Positions 25,243 through 33,644 of a stretch of 37,437 nucleotides of DNA are shown here, one piece after another. A model generated the notes under the pieces. That model worked only from the letters and a program-made list of their open reading frames with translations. It had not been told where the DNA came from and searched no databases. A program made the position numbers and the translations under genes. Numbering within the stretch: position 1 is the first letter of the stretch; each line of letters starts with the position of its first letter. Origin of the DNA: Oscillatoriales cyanobacterium (GTDB lineage Bacteria > Cyanobacteriota > Cyanobacteriia > Cyanobacteriales > Microcoleaceae); contig RDXH01000006.1 of NCBI GenBank assembly GCA_004292745.1, positions 1 through 37,437 of the forward strand, given 5' to 3'.

Positions 25243-26511
25243 TTACTTTGGCAAAGGCTCCAATATTTTCTCACCACCCCTAGCCGTAACCACCGTAAAC
25301 AAAGCCTCATAATGATTTAAAGCTTCCTCAAATCCATAATTCTCAACAGCATAACTTCTACCTTGCAAACCCAGGGCTTCCAACTTAGCCGGATTCAAAT
25401 ACAAATCCTCAACCCCATCAGCTAGAGCTTGCGGATCTTCCGGTGTCACCACCACCCCGCCACCACTTTGCTGCACAGCTTTATGAGCAGTCCCAGTCTC
25501 AGGAACCGAAGCCAAAATAGCCCTGCCACTCGCCAACAGCACTTGAATTTTTGAAGGCATATTAAAATTAGTCACCCGACGCTTTTGTACCACCAAACTA
25601 ACATCAGCCGCAGCTAGCATTTCTGGCAATTTTTCTCGCGGTTCAAAGGGCAGTAACATGACATTAGTCGCTTTGTAAGTTTCGCAATCTCTTTGCAAAC
25701 GTGCCAGTGCTGTGGATTCTCCCACAATTACAAAAGCGATTTCTGGTATGTGTTTCAAACGAGCCGCTGCTTGAACAACAGTTTGCAAACCTTGAGTCAG
25801 AGCAATATTGCCCGCGTAGAGAATGACAAATTTGCCCTGGAGATTGTGAGTTTTGCGAAAGGAATTATTGTCTTTGGGTAAGGGACGGATGAAATTGACA
25901 TCAACCCAATTGGGAAGGCAAACTATTTTTTCCGGGGGTACTCCCTGAGAGTGCAATTTTTGGACAAAACCGCTGTCGATGACGCTGACTTGGCTCGCAG
26001 TGCTGTAGGCAAATTTTTCTAAGGCGTCAGCAATCTGAATTAACATCCCATTCTTTTTTACCAAACCGACGCGCACGGCTGCTTCTGAGACGATATCCTG
26101 AACGTTGAGGACGATCGGGCAACCGCGAATCCACCCGTAGAGAGCCACTGGGACGCAAATCGGCAATGGGGGCATTGTGGAGAAAATCACGTCGGGTCGA
26201 TCGCCCCTAAACGCTTGAACAGCACTAGAAATCACAAAACTACCATCTAACAGCAGTCTGTCTAGCAAACTGGGATGAGGGCCATTCACCCGCAGGTAGC
26301 TGCGCTGTATTGTCACACCGTTATGTTCTTCGGTAAGGTAGAATTTGCCGCGATATTTTTCATAAATCTGGCGCTGGGGATAGTTGGGCATTCCTGTAAC
26401 TACTCTGACTTGATGACCACGCTGAACTAGACCCTGGGCTAGTTCTGTCATCAGGGGAGCAATGCCGATCGGCTCTGGATAGTAGTTATAGGAATAAATC
26501 AGAATACGCAT
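25243..26511 (-). CDS. WcaI-type glycosyltransferase (GT4 family)
   Basis: A 422-residue GT-B glycosyltransferase. MRILIYSYNYYPEPIGIAP and PNYPQRQIYEKYRGK at the N-terminus are typical of the WcaI branch (colanic acid and related exopolysaccharides). The C-terminal Rossmann half has LYAGNIALTQGLQTVVQAA, VIVGESTALARL, and a donor site region NMPSKIQVLLASGRAILASVPETGTAHKAV. It adds a sugar to a lipid-linked repeat unit at the inner face of the membrane; donor and acceptor are unknown. It follows the RsbW-like and STAS-sugar transferase genes on -, supporting a polysaccharide function. Confidence 0.88.
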   Translation of the reverse strand: MRILIYSYNYYPEPIGIAPLMTELAQGLVQRGHQVRVVTGMPNYPQRQIYEKYRGKFYLTEEHNGVTIQRSYLRVNGPHPSLLDRLLLDGSFVISSAVQAFRGDRPDVIFSTMPPLPICVPVALYGWIRGCPIVLNVQDIVSEAAVRVGLVKKNGMLIQIADALEKFAYSTASQVSVIDSGFVQKLHSQGVPPEKIVCLPNWVDVNFIRPLPKDNNSFRKTHNLQGKFVILYAGNIALTQGLQTVVQAAARLKHIPEIAFVIVGESTALARLQRDCETYKATNVMLLPFEPREKLPEMLAAADVSLVVQKRRVTNFNMPSKIQVLLASGRAILASVPETGTAHKAVQQSGGGVVVTPEDPQALADGVEDLYLNPAKLEALGLQGRSYAVENYGFEEALNHYEALFTVVTARGGEKILEPLPK

Positions 26512-26671
26512 AATATTTCGTTTGAAGCAAATTTTCCGGCGGCCGCTAGTGGCAAGCTAGTACCCGCTTAATTCGCCTGGATTAGGTCTAGTTCCGCGTC
26601 ATAAAGTAGAGGGCGCTGCCTGGAATTTTCTAGGCTCAAAAGCAGTCGCCCTTGGTGGTTTTGAGTCATCA

Positions 26672-27109
26672 TCAGGTAATGTTTTTTCGCATCACTAGAC
26701 AGTTGCGGCGATCGTCTGTACGGATATAACGAAGCTGCTGTGTCAGCTTGTGTATAAATAGCAGTCCCCTTTCTCCTTCTTTTTCCAAGGGATCGCGCTT
26801 GTCTTGGATAATAGCGTCGAGCTTTGCTTCTAGGTCAAAGGGTTGACCCCTATCCCAAATCCTGATTTCTAAGTAATTGGGAAAAATAGTTACTTCAAGG
26901 TCGATCGGTGTCGTGGAGTGCAAGTTTTTGTGAGCATGGCGAACAGCATTTGTAAACCCTTCATTCACAATCAGGCTGCACTGCCACCCCAAATCCTCTG
27001 GTAGCAGGGGCAGGACAATATTTTCCAACCACTCCAAAACTTGTTTCAGAGCCTCCATGTCCGTTTCCACTTGAAGATGCAATTGGGCCTTTGGTTGCTG
27101 ATCTTTCAT
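26672..27109 (-). CDS. RsbW/SpoIIAB-like HATPase (anti-sigma factor type kinase)
   Basis: A 145-residue stand-alone GHKL ATPase of the HATPase_c_2 type. N-box NEGFTNAVRHAH (49-60), G1 box WDRGQPFD (85-92) and a G2-like GERGLLFI (112-119) are visible; the first glycine of G2 is altered (GE rather than GG). Such kinases phosphorylate a Ser in a STAS-domain partner and otherwise bind a sigma factor or other target. The next gene upstream, on the same strand, encodes a STAS domain fused to a sugar transferase, an obvious candidate partner. GGGGGA lies upstream of the ATG. It is separated from that gene by about 500 bases in which I see no gene. Confidence 0.85.
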   Translation of the reverse strand: MKDQQPKAQLHLQVETDMEALKQVLEWLENIVLPLLPEDLGWQCSLIVNEGFTNAVRHAHKNLHSTTPIDLEVTIFPNYLEIRIWDRGQPFDLEAKLDAIIQDKRDPLEKEGERGLLFIHKLTQQLRYIRTDDRRNCLVMRKNIT

Positions 27110-27557
27110 TTTTTTTCCCCCTGGTCGCCCCCCAGCACAACTTCAGCTACGATCAATACCAACTCAGTACAAGTAAATGTACTCAGCTTGGCTGCGACGC
27201 AAATGTTCAGCGTAGCGGTGGCGGTAGAATAAGGGGGGCAAGGTCTTGGCAACATATTAGTTAAGTCAAGCTTGAGCTGAAGAAGCCCGTTTTGCCTCAA
27301 GGTGAGCATTCCTTTCGCACCATTTACTCCTACTGGAAATGAGAGACTTTTGATACTTTAACCCGCCTGGGTAAGGCGTTTAAATAATTTTCAGTTTTGA
27401 GTTAGGAGTTTTGATTTTTCAACTGCTTTAGAAAACTTAGCAAAACCTATCCAAAGTTATCTTTAGATGGTAAATGTTTACTTCCGTTGTTTATTGACGT
27501 GATTAGTTAAAATTTTATTGATTTCTTTCATCACTTATGATAGAGCGCCTGAATTTT

Positions 27558-27597
27558 ACAAACCCCCGCTGTACCAAAAAGGTCAGCAGAGGGTTGT
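27558..27597 (-). terminator. Imperfect hairpin after the STAS-sugar transferase gene
   Basis: ACAAACCCCCGCTG and CAGCAGAGGGTTGT pair at 11 of 14 positions around about 12 bases, starting 10 bases past the stop of the gene on -. It is a possible terminator. The rest of 27110-27557 holds only small palindromes and nothing gene-like. Confidence 0.3.
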
Positions 27598-27606
27598 TCA
27601 GGCATC

Positions 27607-28614
27607 CTATACAGCGCCACTATTTTTGTTGAACAGAACAGTTATGGTTTTCACAATTAGTTTCAGGTCATACATCAGGCTCCAGTTTTCTTGGTACTTT
27701 AAATCCAAGCGGATCACATCTTCAAAATTACGCACTTGAGAGCGACCGTTAACTTGCCATTCTCCAGTCATTCCTGGTTTGACATCAAAACGCTGCCACT
27801 GAGGTACTTCATAGCGGTCAACTTCATCTGGAGTAGGGGGTCGGGTACCCACTAGACTCATTTCGCCTTTTAGTACATTCCAAAATTGTGGCAGTTCATC
27901 AAGGCTGGTTTTTCGCAATATCCGCCCGACTTTGGTAATGCGGGGGTCATTGTCATTTTTGAAAAAAGCGCCGGACGCTTGGTTTTTGATTTGAGATTTA
28001 AGGGCTTCGGCGTTGGTACACATCGAGCGAAACTTCCAAATCTGAAATCTTTTTCCCATCCAGCCACAGCGGGTTTGAGCAAAAAAGATCGGGCCTGGAT
28101 CGTTAATTGTGATGGCTGCGACTATGGGTATAAACAATATTCCTGTAATTATCAAACCTACTATGGCCCCAACGATGTCTATCAGCCGTTTTACCAACGA
28201 TCGCACAGAGGGGTGCGTAACTGGTAACTGACTGTCTGCACGGTTGTTTTCAGCGGGGGCTGTGCTAACTGGCGACGGCTCGATAGTCAGCACTTGATCT
28301 AGGCTGGTGAGAGCAAATACTGCCATCACCTGCGGCTTGAGACTCCGCAATACTAAGTCGCACTGCCGCTGTTTGGCAAATTTTAGATTGCTGACTAAGG
28401 CACCAATCCCGCTACTGTCGATGAATGTCGTGTCACTGAAGTCTAGGACAATTTTGCTGGGAACGGTGTTTTTCGAGTTTTCAGAGAAAAGTTGCTGGCA
28501 GGTTGTCTTAAAGTTTACGGCTTCAAGTACGCTTAAGCGCACAGGTATGTGAACGGAAGGAATTTCGTCCAAGTAAGTTACCCGAAAATCTGCCTCTGGG
28601 TTTTGGGTGACCAT
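27607..28614 (-). CDS. STAS domain - polyprenyl-phosphate sugar-1-phosphate transferase fusion
   Basis: A 335-residue fusion. Residues about 12-108 are an anti-sigma-antagonist-type STAS domain: [20 protein letters not shown] carries the Asp-Ser-Ser-Gly motif (Ser67/Ser68 are the likely phosphosites). A linker follows, then a WbaP/PglC-type sugar transferase (about 138-335): [19 protein letters not shown] membrane segment, [31 protein letters not shown] and [14 protein letters not shown]. The enzyme half loads the first sugar phosphate onto undecaprenyl phosphate to start a polysaccharide. The usual N-terminal membrane helices of WbaP-like enzymes are replaced by the STAS domain. The next gene on this strand encodes an RsbW-like kinase, so activity may be set by phosphorylation. 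Both domains are secure; the control is inferred. Confidence 0.9.
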   Translation of the reverse strand: MVTQNPEADFRVTYLDEIPSVHIPVRLSVLEAVNFKTTCQQLFSENSKNTVPSKIVLDFSDTTFIDSSGIGALVSNLKFAKQRQCDLVLRSLKPQVMAVFALTSLDQVLTIEPSPVSTAPAENNRADSQLPVTHPSVRSLVKRLIDIVGAIVGLIITGILFIPIVAAITINDPGPIFFAQTRCGWMGKRFQIWKFRSMCTNAEALKSQIKNQASGAFFKNDNDPRITKVGRILRKTSLDELPQFWNVLKGEMSLVGTRPPTPDEVDRYEVPQWQRFDVKPGMTGEWQVNGRSQVRNFEDVIRLDLKYQENWSLMYDLKLIVKTITVLFNKNSGAV

Positions 28615-28810
28615 GAAGTCCTAGTTTCAAATTTCAAGCTGATGTCTTTAGCCTATTGTGTCCTAGGCCATCCATTTTTACCAATTATTATTGTTAACAA
28701 CAGCCTAGATTTACACAAACTTTACATTTTCATCACTAACCAGGCCAGCCAAGATGTGATTCTGGCAAGCCCACACCATAGCCGTCAAGTGCGTTGGTGT
28801 CTGAAAGAGG

Positions 28811-29479
28811 TCACGAATTGTAAACGTTTTCTGACTGGGAAGTTTCGCGGCCCACCGGTTTAACCTTGGCTTTAGCTTTAGCTGCGTTGCGTTTTAGGGC
28901 TTGGAGACGGGCTTCGTATTTAGCGCGCTGCTGCTTTTTGGAAGTTTGCTCGATCAGGGTTTTTAAGGCACTACCGAGGCTTTTGTATGCGTTGGGGAGA
29001 GTATAGCCGAAGCGAGTCGCCAGGGCCAGGGCTTTTTCGTCCGCGTCTATGGCTTCTTTTAAGCTTTTCTCTCCGTTATTTTTCTGGTACAGCCTCCAGC
29101 CGGAGACGCCACACAGGGAGAGGGCTAGTACCAGCAGCAAGCCATCTTGTACCCAAAGTTCGCCGACAGCGCCACCTAAACCTATAGCGAGGGCGGCCAT
29201 TTCCCAGCCATCTCTGGGGATGGTGTCGTTTTGGATTCTGGCGACTTCGTGCCAAAATAGGAGGTTTCGCTGATCCATTGCTAGCTGTTCCCAGCGGATC
29301 AGGTCTATTTGTATTTCTACCTGATCTTTGCCTATTTCTTCGCTACGGATCAAGGCAGGATTAATTTCTATGGTTTTTTCTACTGTTACCCAACTTTGTA
29401 GTTCTGGGGGGAGTATATTTTTCAAGCGCCGGATCTCACTCATCTCGGCTCTTGCTGTGGAGGTTGCATAGGATGTCAT
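28811..29479 (-). CDS. DUF3318-like cyanobacterial membrane protein
   Basis: A 222-residue protein of a cyanobacteria-specific type (resembling DUF3318). The hydrophilic first half (SEIRRLKNILPPELQSWVTVE, then IQIDLIRWEQLAMDQRNLLFWHEVARIQ) includes HEVARI, which looks like a degenerate metalloprotease helix. Two membrane helices lie at about 93-108 and 112-130, followed by a Lys/Ala-rich coiled tail (NAAKAKAKVKP). Function is unknown. It precedes the STAS-sugar transferase gene by 196 bases on the same strand, but such genes also occur alone, so the link is weak. Confidence 0.65.
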   Translation of the reverse strand: MTSYATSTARAEMSEIRRLKNILPPELQSWVTVEKTIEINPALIRSEEIGKDQVEIQIDLIRWEQLAMDQRNLLFWHEVARIQNDTIPRDGWEMAALAIGLGGAVGELWVQDGLLLVLALSLCGVSGWRLYQKNNGEKSLKEAIDADEKALALATRFGYTLPNAYKSLGSALKTLIEQTSKKQQRAKYEARLQALKRNAAKAKAKVKPVGRETSQSENVYNS

Positions 29480-29795
29480 AGCTCCGGCCTTAAATTTTTC
29501 AAAGGGTTAATATGCTTCTATATTTTGGAGTATAGCAAACCTTTTGGACCTTATCTTCTAGCTTTCTGGCAAATATTCCTCAGCTTAGATAGTTATACAT
29601 CTGCTAAAAAGCTGGTCTTGAACAGACTCTAGAGCCTGTTACCCAATAATTATTAGAGAAGTCTATGGGAGTCCCTTGTCAAAGTTATGATTCTTAATGA
29701 TTGTTTTGACTGTCTGATGCTGAAAGTAGAATTACCATCGAGGGTCGATCGACCGTCTATACCAAATTTACTCGCTCCCAGGCGATCGACAATCA

Positions 29796-31466
29796 CTACT
29801 CAACAGTTTTCTGCTTATTTTGCATCTTATTGTTCAAAAACGGTTCAATTTCTTGTCGCAATTTCACCCAAGCCGACAAAACCTCCGGTGCCGAAGTTAT
29901 CCCTTTCTGCACCAAAACCACCCCATCTAATACCTTAGCAATACCATAGCTTCCGTTCCGCAGAGCCTCGTCTGTAAAACGCACTCCCGCCCTAACTCTA
30001 CCTCGATCGACCGGCACCTTTAAATTATTCTGCTGCAACTGCCACAAATCTAATACAGCATAATCCACATCCACCGCGTTTCCGGCTTCATCCCGCAACT
30101 TCATCACCTCTAAACGAATGATGTTCCGACGCCCAGATAGGTGAGAAACTATGTAACCACTCGTGGAAACGCTAGCATCTGGAGGAATTAACTCCATCAC
30201 AGTTTTCAAATCAGCACCATGGGCTAATTGCTCAGTCAATGATTGATAAACCACAGGATTGAAAGCATAGGGAGAAAGGAAATACAAAGCTCGATTAGGA
30301 TTAGAAGTCAAAGTAAACAATAGGGACAATCCGATACATCCCATCCAAAAGCGGTGTAGCCTTGGTTTAAATTTTTCTGAATGCTCAGACCACCACAATA
30401 TTGCAGCATAAATCAAAACAGGAACTAAACTCAAAGTATAACGAGTATTGATAGAAGTCGCTGCTTTATTTTCTACTTGCAGCAGCAGCACTAACAACGG
30501 AAAGCTAGACATCACCCAAGCTGGCCTGGAAAAAACAGGTATAAAAGCCAATGGTAGCCACAAACCCAAAACAAATCTTATTCGCCTTTCTAAACTTTCT
30601 AAATCTGCAAAAAACACTTGAATTATGATTTGAGGCTGGGTGACTATTGCCCACAGTAATTGTAGCGTCGAAGGATTTTCTATCTTGACGAATTTCTTAA
30701 AATACAAAGCCAAATAAAGTCTAGAGTTATCATTGGAAAACAGAGGCATCACAACATTAGTGATCAGCGAAACATAGCTAAAACTCAGGACACACAAAGC
30801 TATACCAGTCCGTGGATAGCGGCGGCTGACAATTAAATACGATCCAATCCCAAACAGAGTAATGCCGGTGTCTTCACGAGTTCCTAATGCTAAGGCTGCA
30901 AAAATCCAAAACACCAACCACCTTTGCTTTTCTAAGGCTAATAATAAACTAAATAAAAACAAAGGAATTTGGCAGTGTTCGTAAAAATTTCCCAGCGTTG
31001 GACCAATTACCGCATTGGCTCCATAATAGCTAGCTACGACCATTATTGACAGAGGAATAGGCAAATAATGTCTCGCTAAAAAATACAAAACTATGCCAGC
31101 AGCGGCAATTAAAGCTACTTGCAAAACTATGAGAGTAACGGAAGAGGGAAACAGGGCATAAAGTGGCATCCACAACAAAAAATCGATGACAAAATGTTGC
31201 CCTAAATGGATGTAAGATGGATAGGATAGTTCCCGATCGAGCAGAGATGCACCGGAGGCCGCGGAGGAGAGGGAACTTTGGAAGAGTTTGCCATGTACGC
31301 TATTCCAAAATACTTGATTAAATAAACCGTGATCGTAGGTAGCTAAAAAGCTATCATAGCGAATGATACTAAAAGCTAAGACAGAGATGAAAAAAATTAC
31401 TGCAATGATTATTGCTTGATGCAATCCTGTTTGATGCCGCCAGTAGTAAAGAGGTTTAAATTTCAT
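29796..31466 (-). CDS. DUF2079 polytopic membrane protein, GT-C glycosyltransferase-like
   Basis: A 556-residue membrane protein with about ten to twelve hydrophobic helices. The N-terminal stretch TYDHGLFNQVFWNSVHGKLFQSSL and HLGQHFVIDFLLWMPLYALFP, and the luminal-type acidic and Arg motifs (LGTREDTG), are typical of DUF2079, a family likened to GT-C enzymes such as ArnT/PMT that use polyprenyl-phosphate sugars. A soluble C-terminal part (about 440-556) follows. It is the third gene of a set with a GT2 and a NodB-type deacetylase, 17 bases after the deacetylase. I infer transfer of a modified sugar to a surface acceptor. The gap 29480-29795 upstream of DUF3318 shows no gene. Confidence 0.8.
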   Translation of the reverse strand: MKFKPLYYWRHQTGLHQAIIIAVIFFISVLAFSIIRYDSFLATYDHGLFNQVFWNSVHGKLFQSSLSSAASGASLLDRELSYPSYIHLGQHFVIDFLLWMPLYALFPSSVTLIVLQVALIAAAGIVLYFLARHYLPIPLSIMVVASYYGANAVIGPTLGNFYEHCQIPLFLFSLLLALEKQRWLVFWIFAALALGTREDTGITLFGIGSYLIVSRRYPRTGIALCVLSFSYVSLITNVVMPLFSNDNSRLYLALYFKKFVKIENPSTLQLLWAIVTQPQIIIQVFFADLESLERRIRFVLGLWLPLAFIPVFSRPAWVMSSFPLLVLLLQVENKAATSINTRYTLSLVPVLIYAAILWWSEHSEKFKPRLHRFWMGCIGLSLLFTLTSNPNRALYFLSPYAFNPVVYQSLTEQLAHGADLKTVMELIPPDASVSTSGYIVSHLSGRRNIIRLEVMKLRDEAGNAVDVDYAVLDLWQLQQNNLKVPVDRGRVRAGVRFTDEALRNGSYGIAKVLDGVVLVQKGITSAPEVLSAWVKLRQEIEPFLNNKMQNKQKTVE

Positions 31467-31483
31467 GTTTTTTTATCAAGTCA

Positions 31484-32266
31484 CTAATTATTAAATTTAT
31501 TAAAATTGTTTTTAAACTCGGCAATAGAAATAAATTTACCTTGATTTTTCAGCCAAATCAGATATTTTTCTAATTTGTCAATCATTTTACTACCGGAATC
31601 TTTTTTGACATAACTGGGGAGTTGAAACTGGGAAATATCAGTGAATTCCCAGGGGTGAAAGTAGATGTTTAGATAGGAGTCTGTTTCTAAGGTGAGCTTG
31701 GCTGCTAATTGTATCACTGAAAGCGGCAAGTTCTTAAAACTCAACCAAAATAGGGGAAATCGGATCGCGGGAGTAACTGAAATGGGCAAGTTGAGTAATT
31801 TATTCTTATAATATGCAGTTCTAGGTTTCAAGAGATTGTTGTATCTACCGGGGAGGTAGGTGGGATTCATGGATGAGTTGTATTCATAGCCTGCTTGTTC
31901 TATTTCTGCGTCGTCAACAGGCTGGAGTCTTGCCATCCTGAAGCCGATGACTTTAGTATTAGTTATGAATTCTAAGGTTTGCTTAGATTTTTGTAAATCA
32001 TCTACGGAAAATTGGGAATGGTAAAACCCATGGGAAGCAATTTCATGTTGTTGTGAAAGTTGCTTGATTATTTCTTGGTTGTGGAGTGCGAAGTTAGCAG
32101 TTACAAAAAATGTGGCTGCGATATCTAATTTTTCCAAAAGTGAAATAACATTGCATAACCCAGTTTTAGAAACTGCAAATTTGATATCTTCAGTGAGGGG
32201 TTGACCGTATTCTTCGGGAATGTCAAATTCTTCTATGTCAAAGCTCAATAAAATGTATTTAGTCAT
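31484..32266 (-). CDS. NodB-type polysaccharide/glycolipid deacetylase
   Basis: A 260-residue carbohydrate esterase 4-like protein. The start is ATG 32266 (MTKYILLSFDIEEFD), which overlaps the stop of the preceding GT2 gene by 8 bases, so translation is coupled. Catalytic and metal motifs are SFDIEEFD (acidic pair), SHGFYHSQF (metal His), FRMARLQ in place of the usual FRAP, GYEYNSS, and YFHPWEF with the catalytic His. These match the XrtA-locus type of deacetylase. It removes N-acetyl (or another acyl group) from a sugar; no signal peptide or membrane helix is seen, so it may act on the cytosolic side. It precedes DUF2079 by 17 bases. Confidence 0.87.
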   Translation of the reverse strand: MTKYILLSFDIEEFDIPEEYGQPLTEDIKFAVSKTGLCNVISLLEKLDIAATFFVTANFALHNQEIIKQLSQQHEIASHGFYHSQFSVDDLQKSKQTLEFITNTKVIGFRMARLQPVDDAEIEQAGYEYNSSMNPTYLPGRYNNLLKPRTAYYKNKLLNLPISVTPAIRFPLFWLSFKNLPLSVIQLAAKLTLETDSYLNIYFHPWEFTDISQFQLPSYVKKDSGSKMIDKLEKYLIWLKNQGKFISIAEFKNNFNKFNN

Positions 32267-32987
32267 AGTTACCAACGCGATTATTATAGCGAATTTTTAA
32301 CAAGCAGGAGAACATTTTGAGAGAATCTTTAATTATATTTACTTTGGAAGCTTTGGATAAATGTTGTTCGGAAATTCTCGCGGAAATTTCACCTATTGTA
32401 TATCCTTTTTTGTGTGCTAAAAACAGGAGTTCTGCATCAAAAGAAAATCCAGCTATTGTCTGTTGATTGAAGAGTTCTTGGGCGGCATCTTTTTTAAATC
32501 CTTTGAGTCCTGCCTGCATATCTCGATAGGGCAGATTGAGGATTTTGCGGGAAATAAAGTTAAATATTTGACCTGATATTTTTCTGAGTAAGGTGAGATT
32601 GCGGAAGTTGTCTTTGTCGAGGTTTCTGCAACCAATTACTACATCAAATTTTTCGAGTTTTTCTATTAAGGGTTCTAGATGCTCTAGGGAGTAAGCTAAG
32701 TCACCATCCATAAAGCAAATGCAGTCAGATTTTAGAGATTCGCTACCTTTTTTTACTGCATAGCCTTTTCCTTGACGAGGGCTGTAAGAAATTATTTGGA
32801 TATGATTTGTGGGGAATAGTTTGAGTTTATTTTCGATAATTTTTAGCGTATCATCTGTCGAGCCATCATTGACAATGATAAAATTGTATGGGTGATTTAT
32901 TTGAGAAAACTCGTAAATTCTGTCAAAGGTTTGTGCTATGCAATTTTCTTCGTTGTATACAGGCAGAATTACCGTGATTTTCATCAT
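32259..32987 (-). CDS. DPM1/ALG5-like GT2 glycosyltransferase
   Basis: A 242-residue family 2 glycosyltransferase without membrane helices. VILPVYNEE, IVNDGSTDDT, the metal-binding FMDGDLAYS, RQGKGYAVKKG, DMQAGLKGF and AGFSFDAELLFLAHKKGY are typical of polyprenyl-phosphate mannose or glucose synthases (DPM1, ALG5). It likely makes a sugar-phosphate polyprenol. ATG 32987 begins MMKITVILPVYNEE, with a second ATG one codon later. It is the first gene of a three-gene overlapping set on -. GC content is visibly low, as for the other two. Confidence 0.88.
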   Translation of the reverse strand: MMKITVILPVYNEENCIAQTFDRIYEFSQINHPYNFIIVNDGSTDDTLKIIENKLKLFPTNHIQIISYSPRQGKGYAVKKGSESLKSDCICFMDGDLAYSLEHLEPLIEKLEKFDVVIGCRNLDKDNFRNLTLLRKISGQIFNFISRKILNLPYRDMQAGLKGFKKDAAQELFNQQTIAGFSFDAELLFLAHKKGYTIGEISARISEQHLSKASKVNIIKDSLKMFSCLLKIRYNNRVGNYD

Positions 32988-33090
32988 TATTATGGAATCA
33001 AGCTTTCGCAGAAGTATCGTATCACCTTAGTACAAAAATCACAAGTAAAAAATATATAGCCTTTGGAGTGAAAGAATAGGTCCGATCGAG

Positions 33091-33135
33091 AATTGGTAAT
33101 AGGTAATTGGTAATAGGTAATTGGTAATTGGTAAT
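33091..33135. repeat. GGTAATTGGTAATA tandem repeat
   Basis: Four to five units of GGTAATTGGTAATA before a MITE, in the 657-base gap between divergent transcripts. The remainder up to 33644 contains the MITE and short ATGCCCCAT-type repeats but no gene. Confidence 0.75.
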
Positions 33136-33198
33136 GCCCTATACCCTTCCCGCATCCCCCATCCCCCCTAGGGGGTCAGGGGGGGTTCCCATGCCCCC

Positions 33199-33399
33199 AA
33201 AGCGTGTCAACTTAAGCCTGAAAGCCTTGAAAAATCTCGTTTATATCCTAGTCCAGATCCCCCTCGCATCCCCCGAATCGTTGCGGGGACTTTGATAAGA
33301 CTCCTGTCCCCCCCCTTCGATCGGGGGGCGTCAGGGTTATCTAGATTTAATAGTCAAACAACAGTCTCTGACTGGGTTTGACGTTAAGTTGACACTAAT
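33199..33399. mobile_element. MITE-like element, copy 3, inverted, with 9-bp flanking duplication
   Basis: Reverse orientation relative to copy 1. The right end is the inverse of ATTAGTGTCAACTTAACGTC and the left end reads GTGTCAACTTAAGCCTGAAAG, identical to the copy 1 right end apart from the first bases. CCATGCCCC stands on both sides (33189-33197 and 33401-33409), consistent with a target duplication. It lies in a divergent promoter region and may affect it. Confidence 0.7.
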
Positions 33400-33644
33400 G
33401 CCATGCCCCATGTCCCATACTTCGACAACGCTGGAGCTCAAATGCCCCATTACCCATTACCCAGTGCCCACCTAACTGAGAAAGGCTATATATGCTGACG
33501 ATCGCCCAATAGCTGCAAATATATCTGACGTCATGACTTTTTGACAAGACAACTCCCGCACTCTGTCAATTTTCGGCTATGGTTGTGGCCTAGGTGCGAT
33601 CGGCATAGATTTTACTATACTATTGGAATTGACCTAGCTCATCT

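Noticed and set aside
27106-27309. 67-codon frame on - upstream of the RsbW-like gene
   Set aside because: Low-complexity composition, overlaps the start of the kinase gene, no start signal.
29687-29938. 83-codon frame on + near the DUF2079 gene end
   Set aside because: It mostly runs antisense to the DUF2079 C-terminus and has no coding character.
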